In this document: positions 1 to 6,554 of the stretch, piece by piece | Layout of the letters: each line of letters opens with the position of its first letter | Numbering within the stretch: the first letter of the stretch is position 1 | The notes under the pieces: model-generated | The model's input: the letters and a program-made list of their open reading frames with translations, nothing else | Told to the model about the DNA's origin: nothing | The model's database searches: none | Position numbers and translations under genes: made by a program | From: an uncultured Bacilli bacterium | Lineage (GTDB): Bacteria > Bacillota_I > Bacilli_A > RF39 > UBA660 | Direction of reading: 5' to 3' | Assembly: GCA_947624075.1 (NCBI GenBank) | Contig: CANQIM010000053.1 | Location: 1 to 7,717 of the forward strand | DNA length: 7,717 nt

Positions 1-38
1 TATAGTAAAGGAGAGAACTGATGTTCTCTTTTACTATA
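1..38. terminator. Imperfect 16-bp hairpin, likely terminator of a gene left of the window
   Basis: Bases 1-9 pair with 30-38 and 12-18 pair with 23-29, with a two-base GG bulge (10-11) and a TGAT loop. The inner stem AGAGAAC/GTTCTCT is preceded by AAAGG and followed by TTTT, as in a weak rho-independent terminator that could act on either strand. No T-rich tail of six or more follows on the plus strand, so the call is moderate. The centre also reads GAAC-N4-GTTC, the core of a Firmicutes LexA box, so an operator is the alternative. The gene it would serve lies outside the window. Confidence 0.45.
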
Positions 39-54
39 ACCTAGCCAAAAAAAC

Positions 55-118
55 GTGCAAAAAGTTAAGTCAAAAAAGCCTGCAAATTCACAGATTAATT
101 ATTGTGCAAATTTACAGA
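55..118. repeat. Three TGCAA-led near-repeats spaced about 24-25 bases
   Basis: TGCAA begins at 56, 81 and 105. The last two copies match over 14 bases with one mismatch (TGCAAATTCACAGA at 81-94, TGCAAATTTACAGA at 105-118). The first copy (56) agrees only over TGCAAA and then diverges. The spacing is about two helical turns plus a few bases, upstream of the promoter at 149. They could be binding sites for a regulator or an AT-rich upstream activating tract. In such AT-rich DNA, chance similarity is also possible. Bases 39-122 show no convincing gene. Confidence 0.35.
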
Positions 119-122
119 AAAT

Positions 123-147
123 TGTGGAGAAAAGCCACAGTTTTTTT
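123..147 (+). terminator. Rho-independent terminator upstream of the tail-collar gene
   Basis: TGTGG (123-127) pairs with CCACA (135-139) around a seven-base loop. An outer T-G wobble (122/140) extends the stem, and a run of seven T (141-147) follows directly. This is a standard plus-strand intrinsic terminator. It ends two bases before the -35 box of the next promoter, so it would insulate the downstream gene from read-through and make its expression depend on that promoter alone. Confidence 0.7.
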
Positions 148-148
148 A

Positions 149-179
149 TTGACAAAATATGACGGGGGGGGGGTATAAT
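149..179 (+). promoter_or_regulatory. Sigma-70/SigA-type promoter with a poly-G spacer
   Basis: A perfect -35 hexamer TTGACA (149-154) and a perfect -10 hexamer TATAAT (174-179) are separated by 19 bases (155-173), of which the last ten are all G. The usual optimum is 17. As written, the promoter should therefore be weaker than its hexamers suggest, and changes in G number would alter its strength. Transcription would start near 186, giving a leader of about 174 bases before the start codon at 360. A weaker alternative (ATGACG 159-164 with TATTAT 182-187, 17 apart) would also enclose the G tract. The promoter can only serve the tail-collar gene, because terminators flank this unit. Confidence 0.78.
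164..173 (+). repeat. Homopolymeric G10 tract in the promoter spacer
   Basis: Ten uninterrupted G lie immediately 5' of the -10 box in sequence that is otherwise strongly AT-rich. I saw no comparable G or C run elsewhere in the window. Mononucleotide G/C tracts of this length are classic slipped-strand mispairing sites. Their position between the -35 and -10 boxes is the arrangement known to phase-vary Neisseria porA and fetA. The exact count may differ from the true count, because such runs are error-prone in sequencing and mixed in populations. Confidence 0.95.
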
Positions 180-359
180 AGTATTATAAAATAAAGAGAA
201 AGTAGAGTTTAAAAAGAATTACTATGAATAAGAAATTAAGTAAGATTTTAATATTTACAATAAATAAGAATAATCATTCTTTTTTGCATGGGTTATTCTG
301 CCATAAATAAGAGTTTATAAGCGGCAGAGAATTAAATAGGTAAATGGAGGTTTTAGTTA
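180..359 (+). other. Long 5' leader of the tail-collar gene
   Basis: From the predicted transcription start (about 186) to the ATG at 360 there is no convincing coding sequence. The leader can fold in several ways. AAGAAT (266-271) pairs with ATTCTT (276-281) and is followed by TTTT, a weak terminator-like element. The overlapping AGAATAA (267-273) can instead pair with TTATTCT (293-299). A third, stronger hairpin covers 297-328. The ribosome binding site GGAGG (346-350) lies nine bases before the ATG. The overlap between alternative stems resembles an attenuator, but the stems are AT-rich and could be chance. Confidence 0.45.
297..328 (+). other. Leader hairpin upstream of the ribosome binding site
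   Basis: TCTGCC (297-302) pairs with GGCAGA (323-328). ATAAA (303-307) pairs with TTTAT (314-318), leaving AAGC (319-322) bulged. It is the most GC-rich stem of the leader and ends 17 bases before the GGAGG. It could stabilise the 5' end of the message or affect translation. It has no T tract, so it is not a terminator. Confidence 0.35.
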
Positions 360-1001
360 ATGAAAAGAATTAAAGGTAATACAAAATTAATAGTTGGATT
401 AGTGCTTGGAATTTTCATATCAGCAGTAACTTCTTATGCAGTAGCAGAAACACTAATAAAAAGTGCGGATGTATCTTATGTCGATAATTCTAAATTAGGA
501 GCTACCAACGTTCAAGCTGCAATAGATGGAACATGTACGAAGTTTAGTAATGATTTAGCAACATTACAGACAACTATCATTAACAAAATATACCCAGTAG
601 GAAGCATTTATATAAGTTACAGCAGTACTAATCCATCAACATTTTTAGGAGGCACATGGGAAGCCTTTGGCAAAGGTCAAACTTTAGTAGGAATAGACTC
701 ATCTCAAACAGAATTTAGTACAGTAGGAAAAACTGGTGGCGAGAAAGTTCATACTTTGACAGTTGACGAAATGCCAAGTCATACTCATGGTTTTGTAGCA
801 GGGGGAGTTGCTCTAGTAGTGGATTCAACTATTGAACATACGGGGATGTCATATACAAGTGGGTACACATCATCCATAAATTCTGGATGGTTTCATGATA
901 GTAAGAAGAATGTCTCCAATATTGCATATACTGGTGGTTCTAAATCTCACAATAATTTACAACCCTACATCACAGTTTATATGTGGAAAAGAACAAAATA
1001 A
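360..1001 (+). CDS. Secreted phage tail-collar / gp10 C-terminal-like domain protein
   Basis: This 213-residue protein begins with a signal peptide: basic residues 2-9 (MKRIKGNTK), a hydrophobic core at about 10-28, and a likely signal peptidase I site AVA|E after residue 29. There is no lipobox, and the only cysteine is Cys59. Residues 40-57 (SYVDNSKLGATNVQAAID) form a linker common in phage tail proteins. A short helical stretch follows at 61-75. Residues 78-213 match the phage tail-collar / T4 gp10 C-terminal type: YPVGSIYIS (78-86), LGGTWE (96-101), GGEKVHTLTVDEMPSHTH (126-143) and a terminal NLQPYITVYMWKR (199-211). The conserved HTH histidines (141 and 143) often bind metal in trimeric tail tips. 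GGAGG (346-350) sets the start. No other phage gene is visible. Inferred role: an exported, probably trimeric, surface-binding protein under a phase-variable promoter. Base composition looks less AT-rich than addA in places, compatible with transfer. Domain confidence is high; function is unknown. Confidence 0.88.
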   Translation: MKRIKGNTKLIVGLVLGIFISAVTSYAVAETLIKSADVSYVDNSKLGATNVQAAIDGTCTKFSNDLATLQTTIINKIYPVGSIYISYSSTNPSTFLGGTWEAFGKGQTLVGIDSSQTEFSTVGKTGGEKVHTLTVDEMPSHTHGFVAGGVALVVDSTIEHTGMSYTSGYTSSINSGWFHDSKKNVSNIAYTGGSKSHNNLQPYITVYMWKRTK

Positions 1002-1010
1002 TATTAAAAC

Positions 1011-1037
1011 AGGTCGTGCCTAAAAGCATGACTTTTT
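1011..1037 (+). terminator. Rho-independent terminator of the tail-collar gene
   Basis: GTCGTGC (1013-1019) pairs with GCATGAC (1026-1032) with one G-T wobble. Two further pairs (1012/1033 and 1011/1034) extend the stem. The loop is CTAAAA, and T5 (1033-1037) then CTT follows. It lies ten bases after the stop codon and closes a single-gene transcription unit. Confidence 0.8.
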
Positions 1038-1074
1038 CTTAACTCAATTCGTATCATTAAAATTTAAATTCTTC

Positions 1075-1089
1075 CTATTGCGCCAATAG
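1075..1089. promoter_or_regulatory. Perfect 6-bp dyad overlapping the putative -35 of addB
   Basis: CTATTG (1075-1080) and CAATAG (1084-1089) are perfect inverted repeats around CGC. The right arm overlaps the proposed -35 hexamer (1087-1092), where a repressor could block polymerase. A T5 run after AC (1092-1096) also makes it a weak terminator-like hairpin. I do not recognise the site as any known operator. Confidence 0.3.
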
Positions 1090-1115
1090 ACTTTTTATCA
1101 ATAATTTAGTACAAT
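1087..1115 (+). promoter_or_regulatory. Candidate promoter of the addB-addA-phosphatase operon
   Basis: TAGACT (1087-1092, four of six matches to TTGACA) and TACAAT (1110-1115, five of six matches to TATAAT) are exactly 17 bases apart. Transcription would start near 1122, right at the AGGTGAG ribosome binding site (1122-1128). The leader would then be only about 12 bases long. It is the best match between the upstream terminator and the ATG at 1134, but no experiment supports it. Confidence 0.5.
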
Positions 1116-1133
1116 ATTAATAGGTGAGCTTTT

Positions 1134-3440
1134 ATGTTAGAAGATAATTTATTAATTGTTTGTCCTAATGCCTTAAAATTAAATATCTTAAAAGAATTAA
1201 GTCTTACAGAAAAACTTCTTAATATAAAATTTATGACTAAAGAAGAATTTCGTGACAACTACTATTTTAAAATAAAAACTAATGAAGCAATAATTTACTT
1301 AATGCAAAAATATGCTTATGATATAGACGTTTGTAAAGTATATTTATCTAATTTATATGTAATAGAAGATGATAAAACCTACAAATCAGAAAAACTACAG
1401 TTTCTTCAAAATATAAAAAAAGAACTTGAAACTAATAATCTTCTAACTTACAATCCTACCTTTAAAGACATTATCAAAAAAAGAAAAATCCTTGTAAAAG
1501 GTTATTATGAACTAGAAAAATATGAAGAAGAAATGCTTTCTTTTTCTTTTGAAGTACCTAAATGTAAAGTAACTTCTCCTGTTATAAGATTTGATACATT
1601 AGAAGAAGAAATCAACTATACCGCTATTAAAATAAGAAAGCTTATAAAAAGAGGTATATCCCTAAACAATATTTATTTAACTAATATTGCTGAAGATAAC
1701 TATTATCTTTTACGTAAAATATTTTCTTTTTATGAAATACCTTTAAACATTGAAATAAAAGAAAAAATCTATGGTACAAAAGCCTGCCAAGAATATCTAG
1801 AAACTAACGAACTAAATCCTAATTATCCATCTATCAATAAAAAAATAATTGACGTTATAAATGATTTAATTGAAATACCTTCTAGTAAAGAGAAATCTCT
1901 TCTTATAAAAGATAAATTAAAAGATGTAACTCTTTCTAGTAAAAAATATTCTTCTGCTGTAGAAATAGTTGATTTATATAATTACTCATTTACAGAAGAT
2001 GACTATGTCTTTGTACTAGGCTTTAATCAAGATATCTTACCTAAAACTAAAACAGATATTTCTTATATTGAAGATAATATCAAAGATGAAGTAGCTCTTT
2101 ATAAAACACCATATCTAAATAAAAGAAATAAAGATGTATTAATCTACTTATTAAGTAAAATTAAGAACTTATCTTTATCTTATAAATTATCTTCTTCATT
2201 TAATACTTACTATAAATCATTCTTAATAGATGAACTTAATTTAGAAGAAATAACTTATACAGCCGATTCTTACACATATTCAAATATTTATAATAAGCTT
2301 CGTCTTGCTTCTATGTTAGATAAATTATCTTTATATAATAAAAAAGATCCTTTTCTTTCTAAATTACTTTCAACTTATGAAACAAATTACTTATCTTTCG
2401 ATAATTCCTTTACAGGAATAGATAATGATACTTATCTAAAACATCTAGATTATCCTTTGAAATTGTCTTATACAAAGCTTAATACTTATAATGAATGTTC
2501 TTTTAAATATTACTTAGATAATGTCTTAAAACTAAATATTTATGAAGAAGCTTTTCATCAATTTATAGGTAGTATGTATCATAAGATTTTATCTCTTTGT
2601 TATAACCCTAATTTTAATTTTGAAGAAGAATATGCTAAATATCTAGAAAAAAGAGATTTATCTTTAAAAGAAAAAGTCCTCTTAGTTAGAATTAAAAAAG
2701 AATTATTAGAATTACTTTCAACTATATCTAAGCAGCAACTACTTACGGGGTATGATTCTTATTACTTTGAAAAAGAAGCTAAAGTTGAAATACGAAAAGA
2801 TATTGCTGTTGAATTTGTTGGCTATATTGATAAAATTATGTTCTATCAAAAAGTAAATGATACGTACTTTTCAATAATTGACTATAAAAGTGGTTCAATT
2901 GATACATCTATTACGCCTTTAAAATATGGTCTTCATATGCAATTACCAATCTATTTATATTTAATTAATTATGGTAATGTCTTTGATAATCCTATTTTTA
3001 CAGGAATATATTATCAGAATATTTTATTTGACTATCCGACCTTTTCAAATAAAGTAGCTAAAGAGCTTGAACAAAGATTTTATTTAAATGGCTATTCTAC
3101 AGATGATACTAGTATCCTCGCAAGGTTTGATTCTACTTATGAAGATAGCAAGTTAATAAGAAGTCTATCTTATAACGAAAAAGGCTTTGGTTATCATTAT
3201 CAAGATAAAGTTATTTCTAGTGATTTAATGTATGATTTACTTAAGTTTACAAAAAAAGAAATAGATGAAAAGACAGAGTCTATTTTAAAAGCTGATTTTT
3301 CAATTAATCCAAAGAATTACGCCGATAAAGAAGATGCCTGTAGATTCTGTAATTATAAAGATATTTGCTACAAAAAAGAAACTGACACTATTTATTTAGA
3401 TAAAGTTGAAGATTTATCATTCTTACAGGAGGTTTTATAG
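1134..3440 (+). CDS. addB: AddB/RexB subunit of the ATP-dependent helicase-nuclease
   Basis: This is the AddB-type partner of AddA in the complex that resects double-strand breaks and, in studied Firmicutes, responds to Chi. The C-terminal PD-(D/E)XK nuclease is complete: FIGSMYHK (477-484, His483), GYIDKI (563-568, Asp566), IIDYKSG (581-587, Asp583 and Lys585) and MQLPIY (602-607, Gln603). Four cysteines fit the AddB iron-sulfur clasp: Cys455 before the nuclease, and C-x2-C-x5-C at 736, 739 and 745. The N-terminal half is a degenerate helicase-like region, with the typical YVFVLGFNQDILP at 291-303. I see no Walker A motif, as in RexB. At 768 residues it is much shorter than the roughly 1,100-1,170 of typical AddB/RexB, so the N-terminal scaffold is compact. 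AGGTGAG lies five bases before the ATG. The stop codon directly abuts the addA ATG, which suggests translational coupling. Confidence 0.9.
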   Translation: MLEDNLLIVCPNALKLNILKELSLTEKLLNIKFMTKEEFRDNYYFKIKTNEAIIYLMQKYAYDIDVCKVYLSNLYVIEDDKTYKSEKLQFLQNIKKELETNNLLTYNPTFKDIIKKRKILVKGYYELEKYEEEMLSFSFEVPKCKVTSPVIRFDTLEEEINYTAIKIRKLIKRGISLNNIYLTNIAEDNYYLLRKIFSFYEIPLNIEIKEKIYGTKACQEYLETNELNPNYPSINKKIIDVINDLIEIPSSKEKSLLIKDKLKDVTLSSKKYSSAVEIVDLYNYSFTEDDYVFVLGFNQDILPKTKTDISYIEDNIKDEVALYKTPYLNKRNKDVLIYLLSKIKNLSLSYKLSSSFNTYYKSFLIDELNLEEITYTADSYTYSNIYNKLRLASMLDKLSLYNKKDPFLSKLLSTYETNYLSFDNSFTGIDNDTYLKHLDYPLKLSYTKLNTYNECSFKYYLDNVLKLNIYEEAFHQFIGSMYHKILSLCYNPNFNFEEEYAKYLEKRDLSLKEKVLLVRIKKELLELLSTISKQQLLTGYDSYYFEKEAKVEIRKDIAVEFVGYIDKIMFYQKVNDTYFSIIDYKSGSIDTSITPLKYGLHMQLPIYLYLINYGNVFDNPIFTGIYYQNILFDYPTFSNKVAKELEQRFYLNGYSTDDTSILARFDSTYEDSKLIRSLSYNEKGFGYHYQDKVISSDLMYDLLKFTKKEIDEKTESILKADFSINPKNYADKEDACRFCNYKDICYKKETDTIYLDKVEDLSFLQEVL

Positions 3441-6400
3441 ATGTGGACTGCTGAACAAAAACAAGCTATTGAATTAGAAGGAAAAAATATCATTGTCTCA
3501 GCTGGTGCTGGTTCTGGTAAAACAGCTGTCTTATCAGAAAGAGTCTTACGTAAAGTAAAAGAAGGAATTCCTATTACTAGTATTTTAGTTTTAACTTTTA
3601 CTAAAGCAGCAGCATCAGAAATGAAAAGCCGTATTCGTAAAAAATTAGTAGAAGCTAACTTACTAGATCAAGCTAATTTAGTAGATAGTGCCTATATTAC
3701 TACTTTTGATTCTTTTTCTCTAGCTATTGTTAAGAAATATCATACTAAATTAAATATTACTAAAGATGTTGAAATAACAGATGAAATTTTAATTAATTTT
3801 GAAAAGAAAAAGATTTTAGATGAAATTATGAATGATTTCTACTTATCACCTAAAAGTAACTTTTTAAAACTAATTAATCACTTTTGTTTAAAAGATGATG
3901 AACGTCTAAAAGAATATATCTTAAATATTTATAAAAAACTAGAGTTAAAATATGATAAAGCTAACTTTTTAAATAATTATTTAACAAACTTCTATACGAA
4001 AGAAAACATAAATAAATTTGTCATAGAGTATACATCCTTACTTAAAGAACAAATTGCTGAAGTTAAAGACCTTTTAAAAGAATTAAGTCTTTATTTAGAT
4101 GGAAGTTATATTGAAGAAGTAGAAATGAGCTTTTCCAAACTTTTTACAGCTAATACTTATAAAGATATAAAGCTAAATCTTGTTGATAAGATAAAGCCTT
4201 TACCTAGAAATACTCAAGATGAAGCTAAAGCTATAAAAGAAAATATTGTCAAAATAAATAAAAAGTTAAAGGATTTAACTATTTATGAAGATGAAGAAGA
4301 AATTATAAATGAAATTTTTGCAACCCAAGATGAAGCAGAAGCTATTATTAATATTTTAAAAGAGCTAGATAAACGTCTTACTAATTTTAAAAAAGAAAAT
4401 AATTTCTATACTTTTACCGATATAAGTAAAATGGCTATTGATGTTGTAGTAGAAAATGCATCTGTTAGGGAAGAATTAACTAATTCTTTTAATGAAATAT
4501 TAATTGATGAATATCAAGATACATCAGATATTCAAGAAAAATTCATTTCTCTAATTGAAAAAAATAATGTTTATATGGTAGGAGATATTAAACAATCAAT
4601 TTATCGCTTCCGTAATGCCAATCCTTATATTTTTAAAAATAAATATGATACTTATCAAGATGGTCTTGCCGGCATAAAAATAGATTTACTGAAAAATTTC
4701 CGTTCGCGTGATCAAGTTTTACAAAATATAAATATGATTTTTGACTTAGTTATGGATGATAATATAGGAGGAGCTAATTATAAAAAGTCTCATAAGATGG
4801 TTTTTGGTAATAAGTCTTATGAAACAGATGGTACAACTACCCAAAATTATGATATCGAATTACTAACTTATCCTAAAGAAATAAAGGGTACTAAGAAAGA
4901 TGAATTAGAAGCTTTTATTATTGCAAGTGATATCAATGAAAAAATAGCTTCTTCTTACCAAATATTTGATAAAGATAAAAAAATCCTTCGTAAAGCAACT
5001 TATTCGGACTTTGTTATTTTAATAGACAAGGGTAAATGCTTTGATTTATACAAAAGAATATTTGAATATGAAAAAATACCTCTTGCTATCTTAAGAGAAG
5101 AAAAACTAGGTAAAACAAGTGACATTTTAGTTATAAAAAATCTTCTCCGTTTCCTTATTTGCTTAAAAGAAGAAAAATATGATACAACCTTTAAGTACTC
5201 CTTTACATCTCTTGCCAGAAGCTTTCTCTTTAAAATGGATGATGCTTTAATTTATGATGCCTTTGTAAATGATACTTATTCTGAAACAGATCTTTATAAA
5301 AAATGTTTACCTTTAATTGATAAGATTGATACTACTTCTCCAGCCGAATATTTATACTATATCCTTGATGAGTTAAATTATGATGAAGCCTTAATCTCAC
5401 TTGGTAATATAAATGAATCTCGTATAAGAGAAGAATATATTTATAATCTAGTTAAAAATTATGAAAATATGGGTAGAACTATTTATGAATTTGCTGATTA
5501 TTTAGATGAATTATTTTCTAAAGACGTTGAGTTAAAATTTGAAAAGAAAGAATCATTAGATGATGCCGTTCGTATTATGACAATCCATAAATCAAAAGGA
5601 TTAGAGTTTCCTATATGTTATTTTGCTGGATTTACTAATCAATTTAATTTAAGCGAATTAAAAGATAGAATTGTCTTTGATAATAAATATGGTCTTATTC
5701 TACCTAATGTTTCTACTTGTTATAAAGATACCATTCTAAAAACTCTTTTAAAACATACAACTAGAAAAGAAGAAATATCAGAAAAAATAAGACTTTTATA
5801 TGTCGCCATGACTAGAGCTAAAGAAAAAATGCTTATTGTCACTAAAAAATTAGAACCACTTGAAACAAAAGAAGTACCTTTTTATAAAAAATATAATTAT
5901 GATACTTTCTATGCGATTTTACAAAGTATTTATTCATCTATTGAACCATTTCTTCATGAAAGCAGTGCTTCTATAAATTCAGCTTATAAAGAAATAAAAA
6001 AGAATCTAGACTTAACATTAGCAGATGAAACTCCTTTAATTATAGAAAAATGTCCTGTTACTTACGAAGAAATAGAAACAGCCCATTACTCGAAAGAAGC
6101 TCATCTTATCAACATCGAAGAGAAAAAAGCTATGGCCTTTGGTGAAGAAGTTCATCGTCTTTTAGAAGAAATTGATTTCACTAACCCTGATTTTTCTAAA
6201 TATGATGTTTCTAATAATATCATTGAAAATATTAAATATTTTTTAAATACTCCTTTGATTAAAGAAAATATAAATTCTAAAATGTATAAAGAATATGAAT
6301 TTATTTATGAAAATGATGATACTTTATCTCATGGAATAATTGATTTATTAATTGAAAGGGAAGATAAAATGCTTATCATTGACTATAAATTAAAAAATAT

Positions 6401-6554
6401 TTTAGATGAAGCTTATGATAAACAATTAAATGGCTATCGTGAATTCATTGAGAAAAAAACGAAGAAGAAAGTTGATTGTTACTTATATTCAATAATAGAT
6501 AAAAATTTTAGAGAGGTAGAAAATGATAAAGATTTGCTTTGTGTGCCTAGGTAA
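3441..6554 (+). CDS. addA: AddA helicase-nuclease subunit (UvrD-like helicase plus PD-(D/E)XK nuclease)
   Basis: This is the ATP-driven 3'-5' motor and one nuclease of AddAB, acting on double-strand DNA ends before RecA loading. All superfamily 1 motifs are visible: Q motif around Gln6, Walker A SAGAGSGKT (20-28, Lys27), Ia LTFTKAAASEM (51-61), TTFDSFS (87-93), Walker B ILIDEYQD (353-360), III VGDIKQSIYRFR (380-391), IV LLKNFRSR (416-423), V IMTIHKSKGLEFP (712-724) and VI LLYVAMTRAKE (785-795). The C-terminal nuclease has GEEVHRLLEE (901-910, His905), HGIIDLL (964-970, Asp968), IIDYKLK (979-985, Asp981 and Lys983) and Gln995. The 1037 residues are somewhat below the roughly 1,200 of Bacillus AddA but leave no motif missing. 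AGGAGG (3427-3432), inside the end of addB, is eight bases from the ATG. Its 3' end overlaps the phosphatase gene by 32 bases. The identification is firm. Confidence 0.97.
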   Translation: MWTAEQKQAIELEGKNIIVSAGAGSGKTAVLSERVLRKVKEGIPITSILVLTFTKAAASEMKSRIRKKLVEANLLDQANLVDSAYITTFDSFSLAIVKKYHTKLNITKDVEITDEILINFEKKKILDEIMNDFYLSPKSNFLKLINHFCLKDDERLKEYILNIYKKLELKYDKANFLNNYLTNFYTKENINKFVIEYTSLLKEQIAEVKDLLKELSLYLDGSYIEEVEMSFSKLFTANTYKDIKLNLVDKIKPLPRNTQDEAKAIKENIVKINKKLKDLTIYEDEEEIINEIFATQDEAEAIINILKELDKRLTNFKKENNFYTFTDISKMAIDVVVENASVREELTNSFNEILIDEYQDTSDIQEKFISLIEKNNVYMVGDIKQSIYRFRNANPYIFKNKYDTYQDGLAGIKIDLLKNFRSRDQVLQNINMIFDLVMDDNIGGANYKKSHKMVFGNKSYETDGTTTQNYDIELLTYPKEIKGTKKDELEAFIIASDINEKIASSYQIFDKDKKILRKATYSDFVILIDKGKCFDLYKRIFEYEKIPLAILREEKLGKTSDILVIKNLLRFLICLKEEKYDTTFKYSFTSLARSFLFKMDDALIYDAFVNDTYSETDLYKKCLPLIDKIDTTSPAEYLYYILDELNYDEALISLGNINESRIREEYIYNLVKNYENMGRTIYEFADYLDELFSKDVELKFEKKESLDDAVRIMTIHKSKGLEFPICYFAGFTNQFNLSELKDRIVFDNKYGLILPNVSTCYKDTILKTLLKHTTRKEEISEKIRLLYVAMTRAKEKMLIVTKKLEPLETKEVPFYKKYNYDTFYAILQSIYSSIEPFLHESSASINSAYKEIKKNLDLTLADETPLIIEKCPVTYEEIETAHYSKEAHLINIEEKKAMAFGEEVHRLLEEIDFTNPDFSKYDVSNNIIENIKYFLNTPLIKENINSKMYKEYEFIYENDDTLSHGIIDLLIEREDKMLIIDYKLKNILDEAYDKQLNGYREFIEKKTKKKVDCYLYSIIDKNFREVENDKDLLCVPR

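Noticed and set aside
164..173. G10 tract as a G-quadruplex
   Set aside because: A single run of ten G is too short to supply four separate G tracts with loops for a stable intramolecular quadruplex. The spacer-length explanation fits better.
164..173. G10 tract as a sequencing artefact
   Set aside because: Two-colour chemistry poly-G artefacts occur at read ends, not inside assembled sequence exactly between two perfect promoter hexamers. The exact count may still be off by one or more.
224..310. 28-codon open frame in the leader (ATG at 224, TAA at 308-310), reading MNKKLSKILIF and onwards
   Set aside because: There is no ribosome binding site before the ATG, the product resembles nothing I recognise, and it is what AT-rich random sequence gives. 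A regulatory leader peptide cannot be excluded.
1..359. CRISPR array, tRNA or riboswitch in the long non-coding stretch
   Set aside because: The TGCAA-led repeats are too short and divergent for CRISPR repeats. I find no cloverleaf or T-loop GTTCRANNC motif and no conserved riboswitch core by eye.
360..1001. Remnant of an integrated prophage
   Set aside because: No integrase, capsid, tail tube, holin or lysin is visible on either side. The gene is intact, has its own promoter, terminator and signal peptide, and sits between housekeeping units.
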